Assembly: GCF_014356525.2 (NCBI RefSeq)
Contig: NC_052517.1
Span: 3,991,493-4,055,492 of the forward strand
Reading direction: 5' to 3'
Origin: Nilaparvata lugens
Taxonomy: Eukaryota > Arthropoda > Insecta > Hemiptera > Delphacidae
DNA length: 64,000 bases
How positions within the stretch are numbered: position 1 is the first letter of the stretch; each line of letters starts with the position of its first letter. The position numbers were made by a program, and so were the translations under genes. Positions 10,383 to 22,900 of this stretch are shown one piece after another. The notes under the pieces were generated by a model. It was not told where the DNA came from. It saw nothing but the letters and a program-made list of their open reading frames with translations, and searched no databases.

Positions 10383-10814
10383 TTTGATAGGCGAATTCGC
10401 TGTAAACATTTTTCTACAACGGTATTTAAGCTAAAATATCAGGAAACTTTATAAATTTTGCTCAAATAATTTATAAAATGAGTATAAATATTAAGCTATT
10501 CAAGATAAAATTTTAGGAAACTTCATAAATTTGGTTTAAACATATTTACAAATTTTACAAATTTGAGTTTTTTATCATTTTAATTCTGAAAAAAATATTC
10601 CATGCTCAAAAAAAGGAAACGAATTATTGAGACACCTCAGTTGTTGCATTCGATTTTAGATTTGATTCGATTGCTATTAAGTTTATCAACAAATTTGTCA
10701 ACTTTGTTTTAATAAATACTTTAGGCACTTTTATCATCTTAACTATTTTTTGTGCTATACTTATTATGCTAATTGGTTAATTATTTTGTAAAAACTGGTT
10801 TCTCAGGTAACATC
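10383..10814. promoter_or_regulatory. Candidate upstream/5' UTR region of the caspase gene
   Basis: 430 bp of AT-rich DNA between the hAT element end and the caspase ATG. TTTCTCAG at 10798-10805 resembles a splice acceptor, so a 5' UTR exon may lie further upstream, possibly beyond the transposon. No TATA or initiator element was assigned. Confidence 0.35.
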
Positions 10815-10949
10815 ATGGAATCCAAGGACATAGAATTGTTGACAATGCATATTGATTTATTGATGAAAGCTAATAACGTTGATGCTCTCCTAAATGAATT
10901 GCTTGATAGAAAAGTACTGTCTGAGTACATTGCTTATCAGTTGAAAATG
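10815..10949 (+). CDS. Dronc: Caspase exon 1, CARD first half
   Basis: ATG at 10815 in the context CATCATGG. 45 codons ending in LKM, with donor ATG|GTAAGT. It reads DIELLTMHIDLLMKANNVD and LLDRKVLSEYIAY, helices 1-3 of a CARD. Confidence 0.87.
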
Positions 10950-13900
10950 GTAAGTTAATCAATTAATTTATTATTTCACTTCCTTGTTTCCTTTTCTCTC
11001 TTGCTTGTTTTATTTCAATTATTGTTTATTGTTCTCACCATTCAGTCTCCTTCTTAGCTCCTTCATTTTCTTCTTCTCATAGTTCAAAATCTAGAGCATA
11101 ATCTTATTGAGCGTTTTTAGATTCGACAGGGCAGAAAGCTCTCTGCTGGTGGTGTGCCTTGAAAATAAGCTCAAAATTCGAGAAAATGTGATTATTCAAT
11201 TGAAAACTGTTGGCAACTGTTGATTCTATTAAATGATTCTCTATGAAGAGATAGCAGAGCTCGTGTGTTTACAGCGTTATTGTCCTGTCACCAGCTGGCT
11301 CAGATCTTTGAATAGTAGACTTGAGATGCGCGAGAACACTAGCGTCAGGTGATCAATTTTCATAACGGCAAGGAAAGTTGTGTGAGTGCGCCACACCAAA
11401 TTTTTTTGTATTTTGTTTATCTCTAAAAAAGTATTCTGATTATGTATATATTTTTGCTTTTTACAGATTCCAAACGAAGAGATAAGACTCAAAACTTTAT
11501 TCGAGGAACTTAAAAGTCGTGGCCCGGCGGCCTTTGAGCACTTGCTAAGTTCTCTGGTAATTACTGGCAATGAAGATATTTGCGATAAACTGAACGAATT
11601 CAAAAATCCGTAAGTTTTTTCAACTTTATAAACCCTACGTTACACTTGCCTCTTTTTTCAGCAGACTTTAGGGTGATCGCATATAGTGAGATCCTCGTTG
11701 TAACGGCAGTATTTCAAATTCAAATTTATTTATCCCACACTCATAAATACAAGTACATAAATCAAACAAAGCTCAACATGACAATAAAATCCAACCAAAG
11801 TGTAATAATAATAAACGGTAGATTTGATTAACATGGTGTTGCTATCCTTGTCTATCATTCAACAAAGCAGATAGCGCTATCCTTTTCTAGCTCTGCAACG
11901 TCCCAGGTCGATTTCCAACAATATAGGAAGCTGGAGGGCTATCAATGTTTTTATGCTCCAATAGTAAGGTCACGTTATAATGGCAGAATACATGGTGTTG
12001 CTATCCTTGTCTATCATTCAACGAAGCAGATAGCACTATCCTTTTCTAGCTCTGCAACGTCCCAGGTCGATTTCCAACAATAGAGGAAGCTGGAGGGCTA
12101 TCAATGTTTTTATGCTCCTATAGTAAGGTCACGTTATAATGGCAGAATACATGGTGTTGCTATCCTTGTCTATCATTCAACAAAGCTGATAGCGCTATCC
12201 TTTCCTAGCTCTGTAACGTTGTCAGATTGATTTAAACAATGCAGAAATATAATTAATTACATCAAATTAACACAATTACATCTTAATTATGAAAATTTAT
12301 TTCTGAAACCATCTGCTCATCCAATATCCAGTCTTTTGTTGATGGGAAGGATTTATTATTTTCTATCCTTTTCAGAGAGTCGACAATTATTTGTTGAAAC
12401 ACCGCCGATTCATGTAGTTACATTACAATATTATACTAGTAGTTCTGTGAACAGTAGACCTCACGCAGTATTCTCATCCACAAGTACCTGATTGAAACTA
12501 TAGACCTTATGGAAATACAGCAATAGACTGGCTTCTCCACACATCTGTGTAATCACTTGTCAGCTGATTTATGATGAATAATTCTATAGTCTGATTTTTA
12601 CTCTAATATTGGCGTATGAAGGAGGCTCCTTTTTCCTTTTATATTATCCTTGAAATGCAAAATATCCATAAACCTTGTATATACGTCAACGCGCAATTAA
12701 AAAATCAAGTTTTTGGACTCATTGGGACCTTGAAACGTATAGAAAACTTGAAATTGGGGTACCTTAATTTTTTTGGAAAGCAATACTTTCCTTACCTTTG
12801 GTAGTAGGGCAAGGAAAGTAAAAAGGAACATACCTGTCAAATTTCATGAAAATCTATTACCGCGTTTCGCCGTAAATGCGCAACATTTAAACATTAAGAG
12901 AAATGCCAAACCGTCGACTTGAATCTTAGACCTCACTTCGCACGGTCAATTATCGATAATGAAATTGCATTCAATATTTATTCCGATTAATTATTCTTCA
13001 TACTTTGTAAAATTCGTTGAATTATTACCTACCTAATCAGCTGTAATACTAGCTGAATAGTGAGCCAGATTAATCAGCTATAGGCCTACTGTAATTGGAT
13101 GTAAATTAGTGTATAAGTCAGAATATATTGTAAAGGTGCGTACAGACTTTCGCTCTGCTCCACAACCGAACGTCACTCCAGCAGAGCGATTGATGATCGA
13201 CCGGGGAGCAACAGTGGTTCGACCGGGGAACGCGAGAAGATCTAACATCTTCCGTAACGTTCATGATGGGTGCGTGGGTGGAGCGACTGTAGTTCGATGG
13301 AGGAACGAGGGCGGTACGAGGGCGGAGCGTGCTCGGTGCGGGTTGGAAGCGCGTATAAGTGTACGCAGTTTAACATACTTGAAATCTAATATCATTTTAA
13401 TGTAGTGTGAAGTGAAGAACTACAAGAGTTAACCGAACTAAAGAATTGATAAAGTCAAAACTTGACAAACTGGAAGCTTGTCGAACTGAATAATTGACAA
13501 ACTGGAAGCTTGTCGAACTGAATAATTGACAAACTGGAAACTTGATGAAGTGAAAAAAAAATCATTCAAAACAAGTACTTAAAGTGAACAACTTCAAGAC
13601 TTAGATAACCTATTTTGGAATATGTGTAACCTTATCTAAATTTGGGAGAAGAATAGCACAAGGTTATCTCATTTTTCCTCTCCCATTTTTATGATATATA
13701 TCATTTTTACTTATTATATGAATGAATGAAGATTGATGAGTGATTTCTTTATAAATAGATGAATTTTTGAACCCTTCCTTTCAAACACTGTTTTTTCTCG
13801 ACAGGTTTACAATGCTACAAAAATTTGACAATTCTGTCGCAACATAAATAATGACATAATAAAGATTTGGTGAGTTTAGAGTTTGATCTTGAATGACTGT

Positions 13901-16900
13901 TCTGTTTTGTTCACATGTCACGGCTTTTTAGAGGTTTTCTCACAATTATATAAATAAATCACTTTCCATGGGCATTTTATTTATTTTATTTCACAGCACC
14001 TTATTTTTTAATATTTGAACTAGTTATGTTTGCTATTTTGTCTTATATATGTGTAAAATCGTATATTTGGTTGTAGGTTTACGTTTGGCTTAAAACTAGT
14101 TGAAAACTTCATCGTTGCTTGTTCACTCGTTTTAGTACCGTTGATAACTTGATCGTTGCTTGTTAACTGTTTTCAAGACCTTTGTTGTAGATACAGTACA
14201 GTCAACGAAACTAGTTGAAAATTTCAACGTTGCTTGTTAACTGTTTTTAATACGTTTGTTGTACATACAGTAGAATCAACGAAATTAGTTGAAAACTTCA
14301 ACTTTGCTTGTTAACTGTTTTTAATACCTTTGTTGTAGATACAGTAGAAAAACTAAACTAGTTGAATTAACGGTTATGTTAGTATGTTTTTTCTGTTACT
14401 ACGTGTATCGTTGACATGTATTGTAGTTTTTCTGTATAAGTATCATCATAGAGACTAGATAGCATAAAAAGATATCCCATGTTATAGGTCGTTTATGTTC
14501 CAAATTTCTTCTCCGATTACTGTCGACTACTGTTTTCAAGACCTTTGTTGTAGATACAGTACAGTCAACGAAACTAGTTGAAAACTTCAACGTTGCTTGT
14601 TAACTGTTTTTAATACGTTTGTTGTACATACAGTAGAATCAACGAAATTAGTTGAAAACTTCAACTTTGCTTGTTAACTGTTTTTAATACCTTTGTTGTA
14701 GATACAGTAGAAAAACTAAACTAGTTGAATTAACGGTTATGTTAGTATGTTTTTTCTGTTACTACGTGTATCGTTGACTTGTATTGTAGTTTTTCTGTAT
14801 AAGTATCATCATAGAGACTAGATAGCATAAAAAGATATCCCATGTTATAGGTCGTTTATGTTCCAAATTTCTTCTCCGATTACTGTCGACTACTGTCTAT
14901 TATTAGTGTGTTGTTGGGAGTGTAAGAGTGTAAGAAGGGCACAGTATGAGAGACTACCAGCATCACATAGCTTCACCAAAAACAACTACTAGGACTATCG
15001 GCTTCAGTTAACACTCACATTTTCAACATAGACACCCTATACACTGTCTATTATTAGTGTGTTATTGGGAGTGTAAGAGTGTAAGAAGGGCACAGTATGA
15101 GAGACTACCAGCGTCACATAGCTTCACCAAAAACAACTACTAGGACTATCGGCTTCAGTTAACACTCACATTTGCAACATAGACACCCTATACACTGTCT
15201 ATTATTAGTGTGTTGTTGGGAGTGTAAGAGTGTAAGAAGGGCACAGTATGAGAGACTACCAGCGTCACATAGCTTCACCAAAAACAACTACTAGGACTAT
15301 CGGCTTCAGTTAACACTCACATTTGCAACATAGACACCCTATACACTGTCTATTATTAGTGTGTTGTTGGGAGTGTGAGAGTGTAAGAAGGGCACAGTAT
15401 GAGAGACTACCAGCGTCACATAGCTTCACCAAAAACAACTACTAGGACTATCGGCTTCAGTTAACACTCACATATGCAACATAGACACCCTATACACTGT
15501 CTATTATTAGTGTGTTGTTGGGAGTGTAAGAGTGTAAGAAGGGCACAGTATGAGAGACTACCAGCGTCACATAGCTTCACCAAAAACAACTACTAGGACT
15601 ATCGGCTTCAGTTAACACTCACATTTGCAACATAGACACCCTATACACTGTCTATTATTAGTGTGTTGTTGGGAGTGCAAGAGTGTAAGAAGGGCACAGT
15701 ATGAGAGACTACCAGCGTCACATAGCTTCACCAAAAACAACTACTAGGACTATCGGCTTCAGTTAACACTCACATTTGCAACATAGACACCCTATACACT
15801 GTCTATTATTAGTGTGTTGTTGGGAGTGTGAGAGTGTAAGAAGGGCACAGTATGAGAGACTACCAGCGTCACATAGCTTCACCAAAAACAACTACTAGGA
15901 CTATCGGCTTCAGTTAACACTCACATATGCAAAATAGACACCCTATACACTGTCTATTATTAGTGTGTTGTTGGGAGTGTAAGAGTGTAAGAAGGGCACA
16001 GTATGAGAGACTACCAGCGTCACATAGCTTCACCAAAAACAACTACTAGGACTATCGCCTTCAGTTAACACTCACATTTGCAACATAGACACCCTATACA
16101 CTGTCTATTATTAGTGTGTTATTGGGAGTGTGAGAGTGTAAGAAGGGCATAGTATGAGAGACTACCAGCGTCACATAGCTTCACCAAAAACAACTACTAG
16201 GACTATCGGCTTCAGTTAACACTCACATATGCAAAATAGACACCCTATACACTGTCTATTATTAGTGTGTTGTTGGGAGTGTAAGAGTGTAAGAAGGGCA
16301 TAGTATGAGAGACTACCAGCGTCACATAGCTTCACCAATAACAACTACTAGGACTATCGGCTTCAGTTAACAGTCACATTTGCAACATAACGGTCCTTTA
16401 CCATGGAATATCTTCTTATGATATCTTTAGTTTTAGTTTATGATATTATGTGTAGTTTTTAGTATTAGTATCAATGTGAATTTTTGTTGAATGTTGTGTT
16501 ATGTTCTTAGAGAATCTTGATTCATCTTGTTTTAATAAAAATTGGTTTTTATCTGAAATTATCAACTTTTAAGTTCAACTTTAATGAACTTTAAGTTTAA
16601 CTTTTATTAACTTTAAGTTTTCTGCTGGTTTCAGGTCTTCTGTATACTCCAAAATCAAAGTCATAAAAGCAGTGACCCCTCTTGATGTAGAAGATGTAAG
16701 TATTGGCTTTCTAGTAAAATCCACGTTTTAATAGCAGTGGAGAGAGATAGGAGAAGAGTTTTGCCGATTATCTGCCTTGCCACTGCCTTCTATAGAGGAT
16801 AGCTGATACCGGTATATCATTAGTATCCACAACTTTTTCTTCTTTGGCTTCTTCTTCTCAATCATCTTCTTTTCCTCCTATCTTTCTCCACTACCATTTG

Positions 16901-19900
16901 GTAGAGAGTTAGTGGGAAGGATATTTTTAATATTCTTTCCAAAGAATGGACATTGGTATGTCCAAAGCTCCGCCAATTTATGTAGATGCATTACAATATT
17001 ATCTTGTATAGTTATTCCAAATTGTTTTTTTTTTCATATCATTGTACAGTTCAATAATTATTTTCTTAGTTTATGTTATGTAAATTCATCTAAAACTTGC
17101 TGTATTGTAAGCAATTATATATAAGTGTATAAGCCAGTATATATTGTAATCTACATAAATAAAGTAGAATACATAAATAAAGTAATCTACGTAAATAAAC
17201 TCTTCTCACTCCCTCTCAATGTGTCTTACTCTCTCTCCGTCTCCGAGTGTGTCCCTCTCTCACTCTTCCTCTTTCTCCCTTCCTACATCTCTCTCTCTCT
17301 TTTGGTAGAGAGTTAGTGGGGAGGATATTTTTAATATCCTTTCCTAAGAATGGACATTGATAAGTCCAAAGCTCCGCCAATTTATGTAGATGCATGACAA
17401 TATAATTATCTACAGTTATTACAGATTGCTTTTTTCATATCATATACAGTTCAATAATTATTTTCTTAGTCTATATTATGTAAATGCATCTATAATTTTG
17501 CTGTATTGTAAGCTATTGTATATAAGTGTATAAGCCAGTATATATTGTGATCTACATAAATAAAGTAGAATACATAAATAAAGTAGAATACATAAATAAA
17601 GTAGAATACATAAATAAAGTAGAATACATAAATAAAGTACTCAATCAATCACACACTAGCATGGTCCTCACTATAGTCTAATAATTATTGAGACAATGTC
17701 ATATTATTTATTTTTTTATTTAATTATGTTTTTTTTTTCGTAGGGTTCATCGATGAAATTCTACCGTATGCGGTCGTCACCCAGAGGCTACGCGCTCATA
17801 ATAAACAACCACGAATTATATATATTATTATATATAATTAAATATATTATTATAATTAATAAACATTATTTTTTTTATTTAATTATGTTTTTTTTCGTAG
17901 GGTTCATCAATGAAAATCTACCGTATGCGGTCGTCACCCAGAGGCTACGCGCTCATAATAAACATCCACGAATTCTTCGAGCCAATTAAGTCATCTGATG
18001 ACGAGAGAAGGCATGGCTCATACAGGGATGTGGCAAACCTCTATTCTCTCTTTTCCCAGCTAGGTTACAAAGTTAGGATGCACTACAACCTCACAAAAAA
18101 GGTTAGTTGAACGAGCGTCAGCGAGCTCTTACTTTTAAATCAAGGCCAATGTCGTCGTCACTATATGTGTAGTGCATCGCTTGTGTTTGCGTCGTCTGCT
18201 CTGTTTTCTATTTATGAATAGAGTTTTAGATTAGTTGAGTTTAGAATTTTGAAATAATAGCGTGAAAAAATGTTATCTCTATAATTATCTTCAGCATATT
18301 CTTATAATATCAATAGCCTTCTTATAATCGTCTACACTCTCATCTTCTTAAATGCCTATTTCCTATTTTGTGATGACTATCTTTATAACAGGTACAGCTA
18401 TCTTTTGTATTTATTCTTTTGTAGGGATCTAAAAGATTCGATCAATCAGCTTCAAATTTTGAACACATATTCTTCGACCCTTTTTACAGATCAAGTTCGT
18501 TGGACCACAAGATTTATCGACCCTTTCATTTGATATCTATACTATTAGTTCTGTGAACAGTAGACCTCACGCAGTTATTAACCGCAGCCTCCTCTTATAC
18601 TCTCCATCAGAGTAAATCCTGTCTGTATCTCGTGTCGGCGAGATATCGGTGTGAAAACGGCTAATGGCTGTTGGTGTATCAAAAATGCTAACATCAAAAG
18701 CTAATCTCCTTCAAGACATACTGGCAACAGGACAGCCCGAGTTCAAAGCAGAGAAAGGTCGAGAGACAATACTATGTTATTTTAGTTCATTAAATCAATC
18801 GTTTCTTATTTAATAGTACATAAAAATTGCATTCAATGAGGCATGCAATAAATAGTCCACACAGCAGCTGATTTCTTACCAAGTTACATTGAGATATTGA
18901 ATTGCATGCGTCATGGCTTGCGATTTATAATCCACTCGACAGCTGATTTATGATGAATAATATTCTATAGTCTGATTTTTACGGTAATATTGGCGTTCGA
19001 AGAAAACTCCTTTTCCTTTTGTATTATCATTAATATGCAAAATTTTGAAAAACCTTATGTATACGTCGACGCAAAATTCAAAAAAAACACACCTGTCAAA
19101 TTTCATGAAAATCTATTGCTGCGTTTCGCTGTAAATGCGCAACATATATACATTTAAACATTAAGAGAAATGCCTAACCTTCGACTTGAATCTTGGACCT
19201 CACTTCGCTCGGTCAATAAATAAAAATCTAGCCTCAAATTTTGACATTTTAATGTCAAATTTTGATGATTTTTTTAGCTGTGTTTTTTATGTTCAGGAGC
19301 AGGTTTATGGCCTATCAAATTTAAGATACGGCTTCCAAGTGGTACTATGGCTAGAATAATTGGCTCTTCCAGAGTTTATATTCAATGTTGTGCTTTACAA
19401 TATTTTCGTCAGACCTATTGGCTGAATAAAACAAACTATTTAAATGTAATGGAATCTATTGTGATGAGAATTCCATTATGCTTCTAGAAATAGATATGAG
19501 AACTTTATTATTTGTCAATGGAACAAAATTTATTACAATATCATGACACATTTCAAAAGTTTCATGGTATTATTTTTTGGAAATTCAGCTTTCAGGTTAC
19601 GTTATCTACCTTTCATTATTTTTACTCGCTATTATCTACGAATTACTATTTCAAGTTCCAAAACTATATTGGGAATACAGAAAAAACATGAAAGAAATTA
19701 TATCGAAGTTAATAATCACAAAAATATACTTTAATAAGTAAAAGCAAGCGTTTTTACTTATAATCCCATATAAGCTCCATCGTAAAATTCAAATATTTGG
19801 AATCTTCATGGCGGCGCGGGGGAAAAAATCCCAATGGCCATACTGTGGGTAATATAGCTACTGTAGTAAATGGATTTTTTTTTCAAACATCTTTATTGCC

Positions 19901-22900
19901 CATAAAAACAAAATACAAAATAAAAAACTTACAAAAGAAATATTCTAGATTATAATAATATATTATGCTATTTTACAAAATAAATTAAAATTACATGGCA
20001 CCACCCAGCAAGGGCAAAACCCTGACCGCTGAGTGAGAGTATCAGCTGTTTAGACAATATAAAAATTTATTTACTAATAATCAAAGCTACAAAAAATCTA
20101 AGTTAACAATAAATTACTAGTAATTATAATATTTGACTGATGTCGAAGAAAAATTTTTGTATAACCCACTTATTTATCTGTTCCATCCTCTGTCTGCCCC
20201 TATTAGAAAGATATTCTGACAATGCATTTGGCATGATATTTATTATTTTTGAGCTAAGATACCCCAATTGTCTTCGCACTATTGTCAAATCTGAATGGTT
20301 AATATTATAAATGTTATGAGATGTAACTCTCAGGTTATACATAGAAACGTTATTATTCACTGTAAATTCCTCCTTCCTCATCCATGCATAATAGAGAAGT
20401 TTCTTTATATAAATTTGACGTAGTGTCATCACTTCAAATTCGGCAAATGTTTCATACGCTCCTCCCCATACCACTAACCCATATTGCAGCACCAATTGAA
20501 CATAGGCAAAGTAAATTATTTTCGAACTATCAATATTTAGTTTAAAGATGTCGTTGATATAGAGTAAAAATAAAATCGGGGACAAGACGGTACCTTGTGG
20601 TAATCCAAAGTCGTTAAGTTTTGTAGTATTTGATTTGTAACTGTTGTTATCAGATATTAATTGTGTCCGATCACTTAAATAATTCTTAAATAATTCAAGG
20701 TGGAGTCCTCTAATCCCGTATCTCTCCAATTTTTTTAGTAATTTATTGTGGGGTATGGTATCATAGGCTTTTGCCAGGTCAATCATTATAGCTAGGCATT
20801 TGTTGTTATTGGAAGACATTGCTTCAGAAACTTCATTTGTAAAGGCGGCCAGAGCATCCTCAGTATTTTTGTTACTTTGGAAGCCATATTGATCCTTATG
20901 AATTATGTTGTGATTGTTTATAAAACCCATCAATCTAGTTTTGATTGCTTTCTCCATTATTTTTGCTAGATTACTGATTAAACTTATGGGTCTATAATTC
21001 TCCGGAAGATCAACGTTACCTGACTTGAAAAGCGGTTTAATTCTGGCTGTCTTGAAGCAAATCGGGAATTCACCAGCCTCAAAACATTTATTAATGATGA
21101 AACATAAAGGTTCTGCAATCCAAGTAGATATTTTCTTTATTGTAATATTATTGATATGGTCTAGTCCGGGGCTTGCTGAATTTTTCAAATTTTTTTATAA
21201 TACGTTTAATCTCATCACTCGTAACAGGATTCAGGGTAAAATGTTCGTTTATTAATGGGAAGTGGTCGTTGTAAATTTCATCAAAATTTGAATTAAATTT
21301 GATTTAAATTTGAATTTTTGTTTTTTGTCTAGGAAATACACGACAAAGTGAGCAGTTTTGCCGAGATGCCGGAGCACGCCTCTGTCGATTCAACAGTGGT
21401 TGTGGTGATGAGCCATGGAGGGAGATATCATGACACATTTCGGGCCTATGACAATCTACTAGTTCACTGCGACAAGGATGTAGTGGCGCATTTCACCAAT
21501 CACAAGTGAGTCATCCACGTTGTTTCTCACATCATAGAGAAAAGATAGCAAAATCAGATTTCCCATAGTTGGAGAATTCATTCATATTGAATGAAAAAGG
21601 CTAAGAAATTGTCAAAAACCACAGATTTATTGATACTTATGCAAAATTTCCAAAAACCTTGTATATACGTCGACGCGCAATTTAAAAAGGAACATACCTG
21701 TCAAATTTCATGAAAATCTATTACCGCGTTTCGCCGTAAATGCGCAACATATAAACATTTGAACATTAAGAGAAATGCCAAACCGTCGACTTGAATCTTA
21801 GACCTCACTTCGTTCGGTCAACAAACTTTGAATGATTTTTTTTGTGTAGTTGAGAAGTTGATATTGTGATAATTATTCATATTGAATGAAAAAGGCTAAG
21901 AAATTGTCAAAAACCACAGATTTATTGATACTTATTGAAGACCGGTTTCGGTTGTTACACCATTGTCAATCTCTGATGAATAATCTCTGATAGTTCATCA
22001 GAGATTGACAATGGTGTAATAACCGAAACAGGTCTTTCTAACTATCAATAAATCTGTGTTTTTTTTGACAATTTCTTAGCCTTTTTCATTCAATATGAAT
22101 AATTATCACAATATCAACTTCTCAACTACACAAAAAAAATCATTCAAAGTTTGTTGACCGAACGAAGTGAGGTCTAAGATTCAAGTCGACGGTTTGGCAT
22201 TTCTCTTAATGTTTAAATGTTTATATGTTGCGCATTTATGGCGAAACGCGGTAATAGATTTTCATGAAATTTGACAGGTATGCTCCTTTTTTAATTGCGC
22301 GTCGACATATATACAAGGTTTTTGGAAATTTTGCATTTCAAGGATAATATAAAAGGAAAAAAGAGCCTCCTTCATACGCCAATATAAATTAGAGTAAAAA
22401 TCAGACTATAGAATTATTCATCATAAATCAGCTGACAAGTGATTACACAGATGTGTGGAGAAGCCAGTCTATTACTGTATTTGCATAAGGTCTTTAGTTT
22501 CAATCAAAGACATTAAAGAGGTATGCATCTTTAAGCTGGGTTCACACCAAAGTTATTAACAAAATGGTTTTAACTTAATCCTTATAGATTCTATTAGATT
22601 GAACGGAAGTTGACAAACACATATGTTCATCATGTGTATGATAAGTTATGTTCAATCTAATATAATCTAAAAGGATTGAGTTATTAAAATTTTTTTAATA
22701 AATTTGGTCTAATCGCAGCTTTAAGGTCTTTGGTTTCAATATTTTGTTTTGCAGTCATGGTATTATTATGCGTGCCCATCAGTATCATTATTCTCACATT
22801 CGAAAAAACTAATTAAATAGGTGAATAAAAATAAACAAATGAACTAAATAATGCTGGAGAAACTATAATATTTTTGATTCTAAAGAATTAATTTTCATCA

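Noticed and set aside
13109..13405. 98-codon frame in caspase intron
   Set aside because: It lies in a repeat with AAGGTGCGTACAGA ends, with no domain and no fitting splice phase.
14894..16390. Regular repeat array considered as CRISPR-like
   Set aside because: The 151-bp units abut with no unique spacers, and the DNA is eukaryotic.
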